A stretch of 64,000 bases of DNA from Phoronis australis (Eukaryota; Phoronida; Phoronidae): contig NMRA01000170.1 of assembly GCA_002633005.1 (NCBI GenBank), positions 503,007-567,006 on the forward strand, read 5' to 3'. Below are positions 59,301-64,000 of this stretch, one piece after another; positions within the stretch are counted from its first letter, which is position 1, and every line of letters begins with the position of its first letter. Both the position numbers and the translations under genes were made by a program. The notes beneath the pieces were generated by a model. It saw only the letters and a list, made by a program, of their open reading frames with translations. It did no database searches and had not been told where the DNA came from.

Positions 59301-62300
59301 TTTGCTTCATGTTTTGAAATTGAAAGCAAAGTCTAGAAACCCGAGATGTTTTCTCCAGACCTTAGCTGTGCTAAAATCGAGCCCTGTGTGTTTAGGAATC
59401 CTGACTGAATCAATAAACTTCAAAAAATTCGAGACTCCACTTTGGTTTGCTTTTGTTCAAAAAAAGCTATTACGCCGTAAATGCTCAGATTCTTCCACAG
59501 TCTCTACCTATACTAGAGACTGTCAAACATGAGTTAGCTATTGCCATTAATTAGTCCACATTACGGGGATATAGTATTTTGTCTGATTACTTTACCTTGT
59601 ACTGTTAGTGAATGTATTTTTAAGTTTCTGATCATTCCACTTAAATATTAGTATACCATTGACGTATGTATGTCAAAGTTTTAAGATTTTGTACAGAATC
59701 ATGTGACTAGCTTTTACGTGTGGTGTAATTCAAGTGCCTGTTTCCACATTGTGTTGTGATCAGTTGAATGCCTCTTGGTTTGGGGGTTTCATTACATGTG
59801 TCACATGCGTTTTGTTGTGTTACAGTTGAGTGACGTGGAAGCTGGAGGGGCCACGGTATTCACTAAGATTGGTGTGAAGGTTTTCCCCAAGAAGGTAGGA
59901 ATAGCAATTAGATGATAATCAACAGTGTACATAGCTGCCACTTTAGTGAAGAATACATACAGTCATGTCCTGCAGTACAATGACAAGATTAATTTTTGGT
60001 TTCTGTTCAATACTCCTCTTTTTTCCCTGATCCACATGGTGCAAAGTGTTTCTGTGTAGAATGGTGAGTCCCTTCCGTTCAGAAGAATGGTGGAAATTTT
60101 GGACACCTGATTTACGTTACGGCGTTTTCCCGTTGCTCCCAACTTGTTAGATTCTATAGCCCAATAACAAACTGGGCAGAACACCCTTGTAGCCAATATC
60201 TTACGCAGTTAGGAATTTTTTTAAGTGTTCAACTTTTGCCTGAGATGGAAAATTTGTCACAGATGAGAAAGGATTTTTAGCATTACAGCGTCCTGTCGTT
60301 CAGTAAGTTTTCCAGACGTGAGGGGTGCTTAACGTGCGATAACATCTGGTTTAACTTAACTTTCATTTTTATCAGCCCACCTCAGTCAGGCTAGATACGA
60401 TCTGATCGGAGATTGGAGCAGTTATCAAACAAGAGAGCGCAGGCCCTCCAACCATTAACGCCCGAATGGATCAATTGGCTACGGGGGTAAACTTCCCAAC
60501 TTGTTGTTGGGCTATACAATCGAACAAGTTGGGAGCAACGGGATGTCGCCGTCACGGGTTTGCAGTGAACAATGAACTGTTATTTTTGAGACCATGCTTG
60601 GTACATAAAATGGCCGCTGTAACAACACTACTTGTAGAGCCATGGCAAGAGTGAAATGATCTCAAATTTGACTGAGGAACAACACCCTAGATTTTTTATG
60701 CGCCCACATAATTATATGTGGACACATTATGCCGTCATCTCCATCCCTCCGGGCGGCGTCCGTCTGGCATCCGTCCGGCGTCCGTCCCGCGTCCGCTGCT
60801 CTAACTCCAAAACCGTTTGACGTATGTTCATGAAATTTTTCACATGTGTTCCTTTCATGTATGGGACGGCATGAGCGAACTTTCGGACAGATTCGACTTC
60901 CGGTCTGCCCCCCTATTTACATAAAATTTAGCATGTAGGCATCTATTAGTGAGATGACGCTATCCACCCGTTTTCGGATAGATTCGACGTAATTTGCGCC
61001 ACCTAGTGGCCATTTTTACTGTTTTCAAGTATGTTTTTAGTCGTCCACTCCTCTATCAACCAAATTGCTTTCAGGATAATTGTGGAAACTGGCATTTATG
61101 TTTTTACTATGAAGTGGACGGCTGACGATGATTTTCCGATGACTTCAGCCACTGAGGCGCCTCCTAGTGGCAGTTTCGTTTTTTGCGCCCATGGCTGTAT
61201 CTCTTAAGCCGTTTGCAGGATCTTTACTAAATTTAACAAGTATATTTACACGATGTTGACAAAGAGCCGCGACGACTTTCAGACGGAAATGACTATTGGT
61301 GTGCCCCCTGGTGACAATTTTAGATTTTACGCTTACCTCTGCATCTTCAAGGGTCCTCACCGGATTTTCATAAAATTTTGAATACAGGCAACTGTTGGTG
61401 AGATGACGCTATCCTCCCGTTTTTTGGATGGAATCGAGGTATTTTGCGCCTCCTAGTAGCCATTTTTGCTGTTTTCGAGTCTGTTTGTCAACCAAATCAT
61501 TCTGAGGATGTTTTTGAAAATTGGCGTTTATGTTCTCTGTGTGAAGAGGATGGTTGACGATGAAGACTTTGACTACTGTGGCGCCTCCAATGGTAGTTTT
61601 GTTTTGTTTTGTTTTGTTTTGCGCACATAGCTGTATCTCCTAAACCCACTGCTGGGTCTTTATTACATTTAGTAAGTGTATTTATATGAAGCTAACAACT
61701 GACAGTGACGACGGATCCAATGAACACTGTGCCCCCTAGTGGCAGTTTTCATTTTATTCTGTTTTCCTTTGTTCTCTGAAGTTCCGTGACAGATTTCTAT
61801 GAACTTTGATGAATAGCTTTCTATTAAAGAAGCTATGACATGTTCCCATTTTCGGATGGATTGTACGTTTTTGTGCCATCTAGTGGCCATTTTTATGACC
61901 AATAAACAACCCTAAAAGCACACCGTTTACGATGCATTCGTGGGCGCATTTCAACGCTCCGTTTTGCTCTTGTTTTACAAGCGAAACGTCTCCATTTCTT
62001 TCTCTCTTTCTCCAGGGAACAGCTGCATTTTGGCATAACCTGTACAAGAATGGGCAGGGGAACTTTGATACCCGCCACGGGGCCTGTCCTGTTTTGACAG
62101 GATCTAAATGGAGTGAGTGCTGGTGGCTATACTCTATTAAGTTTCATAAATATACGTGTTTGGATCGCTCTGTACTCACAAAGTTTATCTTTATTTTGAG
62201 CTATTTTTGACTAATGTCATTTTCTAATAATAAAATGTCAAAAAACTGAGCCATTATTTCAAGGAAAGAAGTCGTGACTTATATCAACTTAGGGCGTTGC

Positions 62301-63105
62301 ATAAAAAGATGCCCACTTATGTGTAGTGATATTTAAAACACAATGTAGCGTTCACTCTCTTTGTATATTGAAGCACAAAACTGACCTAGTAATGAAAATA
62401 AAACAACATATGAAAGGGCAATCAATGTTTTCACCCGTCTACAACTGTAGAAAAATTTTTAAGAACATTGTTGAGTCCTTATTTGAGACTACTGTTTCAT
62501 GTGACCTGGCGATGGAGCCTTTGCTGAATGTCTGGAATATGTGGTCATTTTACATGACTTACTTTTTTCCCTGAAGTGAAAATTTATGCCAATGTGCCAT
62601 ACACTTGGTATTTCGGAATAAACATCTCCGTTGACCATTGTATTCATTATTTGACTAAGATTTGTTCTTCATGTCTGGAGCCTGTTCCACAAAAATATCG
62701 TAGCTTAGCAATGTTTTATTCAGAGTTCAAAGTGAAACTTGTGCAAAAACCAGTGACTACTCACAGGTCTTTGCTTGGGCTCATGACCGCTATAGTGAAA
62801 CATGCCTTCCTGGATATAAAACATGTTTAGAAAACTCAACTTTTCTCTCAGAAGTTCTTTGTTTTTAAAAACTCAAAACAAAGCAAAACACCGGTAAATC
62901 TATGTCAAAACACAACAGTCGCGTGAACAGTGACTCCATGATGGAGTGCTTTCAGGCAAAATTTCTTGCGGGTAATTGGGGGCTGAGCAAACGCCATTCA
63001 ATGATTTAATAATTGCTTTTTTGTGCCGTTTCAGTATCCAACAGGTGGATTCATGAGCGAGGCCAAGAGTTTACATATCCATGTTCGCTGAACCAGAATG
63101 AATAA
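35150..63105 (+). CDS. P4HA-like: prolyl 4-hydroxylase subunit alpha, gene 2
   Basis: This is the tandem paralogue of gene 1, with its 5' end in the window. Exons: 35150-35337, 36741-36892, 42916-42967, 44932-45125, 45513-45686, 46993-47063, 54099-54198, 55975-56028, 57768-57833, 59826-59894, 62016-62112 and 63035-63105 (TAA). Every junction keeps phase except exon 2 (ends phase 1) to 42916 (needs phase 0). At least one exon, expected to encode the rest of the N-terminal and TPR peptide-binding regions, is therefore missing or unrecognised. The protein starts with a signal peptide, as expected for an ER-lumen enzyme. Iron ligands (HFD, and His of TRHGA) and the GSKW lysine are intact. One highly conserved residue is changed: YEPHFD is YVPHFD here. 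Confidence 0.9.
36741..36892 (+). CDS. P4HA-like: P4HA gene 2 exon 2: N-terminal domain
   Basis: 152 nt, phase 2 to 1, acceptor CATTTCAG, donor GTAATG. It encodes SVAEDFQSHSQSALADLDHH, then LGNPINSYLLIKRFTRDWAQ and VESLIRDGPVV. It aligns with 'HPVNAFKLMKRLNTEWSELENLVLKD' of vertebrate P4HA. Confidence 0.92.
36893..39359. other. gene 2 intron, unassigned
   Basis: It has no match in the gene 1 part of the window. It holds two G/C-run sites that look like transposon termini: GTAGCCAGGGGGGGGG near 37327, and GGATTTAGGGGGAGGG near 38690. A further G-run lies near 38835. A 264-base open frame at 38068-38331 resembles no P4HA region. Expected TPR-region exons should lie between here and 42916, but I could not recognise them. 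Confidence 0.5.
39360..39975. repeat. 'CCTAGTGGC' family repeat
   Basis: Two to three diverged units carry 'cccctagtggcaatttta', 'gataggtttctattaagat'-type and 'tatcttcgga' phrases. It abuts the TIR element at 39976. Confidence 0.6.
39976..40891. mobile_element. TIR element with pyrimidine-rich inverted ends, copy 2
   Basis: It is the paralogue of 1472-2274, with GTTCTAAAAACCCC at the left and GGGGTTTTGGAAC at the right. It is longer than copy 1 mainly because of the retroposed insert at 40446-40554. Confidence 0.65.
40446..40554 (-). mobile_element. 109-bp retroposed 3' end with 10-bp target duplication
   Basis: ATGAAATTGT occurs at 40436-40445 and again at 40555-40564. Copy 1 of the host element has it once (1932-1941). 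The insert begins with a T-run. On the minus strand it ends ...CAATAAATATATATCACAGT followed by A's, so an AATAAA signal lies about 15 bases before a poly(A) tail. This is the signature of LINE-mediated insertion of a 5'-truncated transcript. The source transcript is unknown. Confidence 0.75.
40892..42070. repeat. 'CCTAGTGGC' family repeat, paralogous to 4880-6060
   Basis: The same units in the same order as beside gene 1, ending in 'tatcaacgctctgcgttgctctta'. The 42070-42915 stretch that follows aligns with 6060-6889 and has no recognised feature. Confidence 0.6.
42916..42967 (+). CDS. P4HA-like: P4HA gene 2 exon: end of the TPR region
   Basis: QGNVRKALILTDELLAI plus one base, phase 0 to 1. 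Borders are identical to gene 1 exon 6890-6941. Its phase shows that a coding exon ending in phase 0 must precede it. Confidence 0.85.
43245..43865. other. 620 bp present only in the gene 2 intron
   Basis: Gene 1 reads 'gttcagctgacataaatt' without interruption near 7220. In gene 2 the two halves (TGTTCA and GCTGATATAAATT) are 620 bases apart. The stretch is AT-rich with no clear terminal repeats. It could be a deletion in gene 1 or an insertion in gene 2. Confidence 0.5.
44932..45125 (+). CDS. P4HA-like: P4HA gene 2 exon: linker and YESLCRGE
   Basis: 194 nt, phase 1 to 0, PDHERALENKRFYETVIAQQ ... NYESLCRGEDVI. It has ten base differences from gene 1 set A, most of them changing residues in the variable middle (for example AEKIGDGLPVKTN against AGKKGDDLPVETN). 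Confidence 0.92.
45513..45686 (+). CDS. P4HA-like: P4HA gene 2 exon: pre-catalytic block
   Basis: 174 nt, phase 0 to 0. KCFYTHKNNPRRYLKPFKEE and RIVIFHDVISDDEIDLIKKM then AEPR, closer to the family's 'DLAKPR' ending than gene 1. Confidence 0.92.
46993..47063 (+). CDS. P4HA-like: P4HA gene 2 exon: YRISK block
   Basis: 71 nt, phase 0 to 2. LHRSMIQNSTTGKREFAPYR then ISK plus AG. It has YRISK where gene 1 has FRISK; the family has YR[VI]SKS. Confidence 0.87.
47178..47977. mobile_element. 800-bp TIR element with 5-bp target duplication
   Basis: TACAC is present on both sides (47173-47177 and 47978-47982) and once in both gene 1 sets ('tatatacactcatcgg' at 14626-14640). The ends are inverted: CGGTGACCTAAAGTCGTGA at the left and TCACGACTTTAGGACC followed by TCTGACGG at the right. 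Each end has a second internal CCTAAAGTCGTGAACG/CGTTCACGACTTTAGGG copy. The interior is non-coding. It is present only in gene 2. Confidence 0.82.
48985..49380. repeat. left subterminal inverted repeat of the 5.2-kb element
   Basis: It pairs in inverted orientation with 52280-52640. Shared blocks include GCAACATCCGTTTCAAGTTT facing AAACTTGAAACGGATGTTGC, and AATGCCTGGAGT facing ACTCCAGGCATT. The arms are diverged and carry different indels. Confidence 0.7.
50730..51618 (+). pseudogene. decayed transposon-encoded protein
   Basis: Broken across frames, the stretch reads GIDVYLGVMGECTRYFIED, then IIEADMST, VSDDILVLLLHHVQHQ, LHVFTGC, and NPFENLKSIEGSSFPPCEAE. It finishes in a strongly acidic tail ending at 51618. 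From memory, this order (EAD..., DxxVLVLLLHH, LHAFTGCD, LKSIEGSSLPPC, acidic end) is a widespread uncharacterised protein of invertebrate transposons. The EAD and S-D-D motifs are reminiscent of PIN/XPG-type nucleases. At least one stop and several frame changes show that it is dead. Family naming is tentative. Confidence 0.6.
52280..52640. repeat. right subterminal inverted repeat of the 5.2-kb element
   Basis: It is the inverse partner of 48985-49380 (see there). It lies just inside the nested repeat at 52724, so the outer part of the right end was later pushed outward. Confidence 0.7.
52724..53970. repeat. near full-length 'CCTAGTGGC' family element
   Basis: It begins TTTTTATGCGCCCACATA and ends GCTCCACGTTGCTCTTGTTTT, the same ends as 60692-61976. 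Four to five diverged units of about 250 bases carry 'gatctttact', 'ctagtggcaattt' and 'ggccatttt' phrases. There is no ORF. Confidence 0.65.
54099..54198 (+). CDS. P4HA-like: P4HA gene 2 exon: AEELQ block
   Basis: 100 nt, phase 2 to 0. AALRTRDAPFLETLEQRV then ADFTQLNMKVAEELQ. The acceptor GTTGCCAG lies only 70 bases downstream of the 5.2-kb transposon, so that element sits right beside the splice region. Confidence 0.9.
54429..55262 (+). mobile_element. TIR element with tRNA-like module, copy 2
   Basis: It is inserted where gene 1 reads 'caaaatattgtctcatggtag' (about 16175-16205). Its left side is truncated (TAGATTATTACATGG...) and its right side ends near TTTTAGTATAATGG. The pol III-like module is best preserved here. 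Box A-like GGTGTAGTGATAAAGTCTGCG starts near 55108, and an exact box B GGTTCGAAACC lies at 55150-55160. TGACGTCA is at about 55090. Confidence 0.75.
55577..55631 (+). pseudogene. relic second copy of the HxD exon (gene 2)
   Basis: This is the counterpart of 16513-16566. With acceptor TCTAG the exon opens GTTGTCAATTAT (VVNY), but an extra T throws the IGGRYEPHHDFAG part out of frame, and a stop (TTATGA) follows within the exon. The donor GTAAGT survives. The frameshift is shared with gene 1, so inactivation predates the gene duplication. Confidence 0.7.
55975..56028 (+). CDS. P4HA-like: P4HA gene 2 exon: catalytic HFD block
   Basis: 54 nt, phase 0 to 0. VANYGIGGHYVPHFDHAL. The iron-binding HFD is intact. 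The Glu of YEPHFD is Val and the final Arg is Leu, both changes from gene 1 and from the family consensus. Confidence 0.93.
56620..57000. repeat. 'CCTAGTGGC' family repeat fragment
   Basis: It carries 'gctccccctaggggcaattttg', 'ggatctttgctg', 'ccccctagcgtcaattg' and ends 'acactgctcttgtttat'. It is absent from the gene 1 intron. Confidence 0.6.
57130..57201 (+). CDS. P4HA-like: extra alternative version of the GTGNRIAT exon, gene 2 only
   Basis: It follows a good acceptor (TTTTGTTGCAG). 72 nt encode KTYENMTPIERRDGNRMIAT then VLFY, homologous to KEEVDAFKSLGTGNRIATVLFY at 57768. The position after VLFY, where GTAAGT is expected, reads ATAAGT, so the canonical donor is lost. The next GT would break phase. 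It is most likely a dead or dying alternative exon, possibly once mutually exclusive with 57768-57833. Confidence 0.6.
57768..57833 (+). CDS. P4HA-like: P4HA gene 2 exon: GTGNRIAT block
   Basis: 66 nt, phase 0 to 0, acceptor CATCAG, donor GTAAGT. KEEVDAFKSLGTGNRIATVL then FY. It is one codon shorter than gene 1 and matches family length (DEPDAFKELGTGNR). Confidence 0.93.
58485..59276 (+). mobile_element. TIR element with tRNA-like module, copy 3 (both ends intact)
   Basis: The left end TTATACCACAAGATTAGCC continues CTCGAATGGCAGATA. The right end is its inverse, ...CCATTCGAGGCTAATATTGTGGTATAA, with one or two mismatches in about 34 bases. Gene 1 lacks it near 19860. The tRNA-like module is near 59130-59190: box A-like GGTGTAGTGGTAAAGTCGGC is present, but most of the part before box B is deleted. 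Confidence 0.8.
59826..59894 (+). CDS. P4HA-like: P4HA gene 2 exon: SDVEAGGATVF block
   Basis: 69 nt, phase 0 to 0, acceptor GTGTTACAG, donor GTAGGA. The protein is identical to the gene 1 exon (LSDVEAGGATVFTKIG, VKVFPKK). Confidence 0.95.
60692..61976. repeat. near full-length 'CCTAGTGGC' family element, gene 2 only
   Basis: It is inserted between 'caccctagattt' and 'caagcgaaacgtctcc', which are contiguous in gene 1 near 24733-24765. It begins TTTTTTATGCGCCCACATA and ends CGCTCCGTTTTGCTCTTGTTTT. ATGCGCCCAC near the start is inverted as GTGGGCGCAT near the end (about 61940). A GGCGTCCGTC-type tandem tract lies at 60750-60800. Confidence 0.7.
62016..62112 (+). CDS. P4HA-like: P4HA gene 2 exon: second catalytic block
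   Basis: 97 nt, phase 0 to 1, acceptor CTCCAG, donor GTGAGT. GTAAFWHNLYKNGQGN then FDTRHGACPVLTGSKW. The third iron ligand (TRH) and the 2-oxoglutarate lysine are intact. The acceptor is only 40 bases from the repeat at 60692-61976. Confidence 0.95.
63035..63105 (+). CDS. P4HA-like: P4HA gene 2 last exon
   Basis: Phase 1, acceptor CCGTTTCAG. ISNRWIHERGQEFTYPCSLN then QNE and TAA. It matches gene 1 except Ile for Val at the junction codon. No AATAAA is visible within the next 200 bases. Confidence 0.95.
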
Positions 63106-64000
63106 TGCAAAACTTTTAAACATACAACTCGGAAGTAGGGCTACTTTTTGTTTCAATAGACGAGCTGTGAATGTAATTTTATTAAAATATTGAACTACGG
63201 GTAGTCAGTTTTGAAAATGACTCAAACAAATGCGAATTTCTATTCTACTTAAAGTGCTTAAAACCACCATATACCTTGTTTTGGCAAGTGACTGGTAGAT
63301 TGTCAGCATTACTGCATATCACAACCATGTATTCATTATCCAAAAACAAGAAAAAAAAGATATTGAAGGTGTGCTCCATGTACCTGGTTGTGACTATGAA
63401 CTTACTCAGCGCCATTGTGTCAGGTCCACCAAAACGCAAGTTTCTGGGTCAAACTTCTACCATATCTTTGCTTCTCTGATGTCTCGTGGAAAAATGAAGA
63501 TCCAGAGGGTGTGTAAATACCGAGTTTAATTACCACCATGAACACAATTCGCTATTCCTTATTCCATAAGGCACTCAATATCAGAGGACTTTTCACACTA
63601 AACACAATGGAGGATGACTAGTGCTGTGATTGGTTGTCCCGATTGTTCGTAGTATGTATCGACCAATAAATGCTCCTAAATGGAGTTCAGCTAATTAGCA
63701 TATTGTCAGGTGATGTTTGCAGTGTTCTGATTTGACAGTCCACTTGTATGGTTCTTTTTGATGTTTTTGATATGGAATTGATGGTTTTAAGCACTGTAAA
63801 AAATGAAAGTGTGACAAATCGAAGCAGCAGTCATGTCTTGCGTTGCCTTAAATGAACTTCTGGTTGAAAAGTGTCTTGTGAGTTGGGGCAAGATTACACT
63901 GGCGTTATGCGCCATGTTAATGTTTTGCTGGTAAGTTGCTGATCTTCAAGTTAAGATTCAAATATGGATTTTTGTAATGGTAATTGGTGATGTTATTTCC
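63106..64000. other. 3' flank of gene 2
   Basis: It aligns with the 3' flank of gene 1 (about 26216-27000) to the end of the window, so the duplicated unit continues past it. No further gene is seen. Confidence 0.5.

Overview
The window is eukaryotic nuclear DNA: short coding blocks with GT/AG borders and consistent intron phases, AT-rich introns of hundreds to thousands of bases, and dense decayed transposable elements. The only gene family I can support is the catalytic alpha subunit of collagen prolyl 4-hydroxylase (P4HA). The repeat style (CCTAGTGGC-rich interspersed repeats, non-LTR retrotransposons, many TIR elements) and the family suggest a marine invertebrate, plausibly an invertebrate deuterostome such as a hemichordate or lancelet. 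The species cannot be fixed from this sequence.

Layout. 1-1400: minus-strand non-LTR retrotransposon remnant. 1400-27000: P4HA gene 1 (+ strand). Its 5' exons lie before the window or are lost, and its coding exons run from 6890 to the stop codon at 25842-25844. 27490-33520: a large inverted-repeat transposon with three other elements nested in it. 33587-33830: assembly gap. 35150-63105: P4HA gene 2 (+ strand), with a signal-peptide first exon, a second N-terminal exon, then catalytic exons that match gene 1 one for one. Introns and flanks of the two genes also align (about 1415-27000 against about 39918-64000), so this is a tandem segmental duplication with an offset of roughly 37-39 kb. Later insertions make the two copies differ.

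Within gene 1, three exons (9059-11189) occur a second time (12362-14512). The second set begins directly after a single N at 12357, and the two sets cannot be spliced in series because their phases clash. I read this as two alleles of one locus joined end to end in the assembly rather than a true exon duplication.

Both genes keep the 2-oxoglutarate/Fe(II) catalytic residues (HFD, the later His, and the Lys of GSKW). In neither gene could I find the exons for the central TPR/peptide-substrate region. Each gene also carries a second, frameshifted copy of the HxD exon, a relic of an alternatively used exon pair. Gene 2 alone has an extra version of the next exon, and its splice donor is defective.

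Mobile-element highlights: a fold-back element with 31-bp satellite-like arms (22650-24387); a TTAA-flanked element seen complete once and cut off by the N once; a 5.2-kb DNA transposon with a decayed protein (48842-54026); an 800-bp TIR element (47178-47977) with a 5-bp target duplication; a TIR family carrying a tRNA-like pol III module (three copies); and a 109-bp retroposed 3' end with a perfect 10-bp target duplication. Most have an empty site in the paralogous gene or allele, so their insertions can be ordered relative to the gene duplication.
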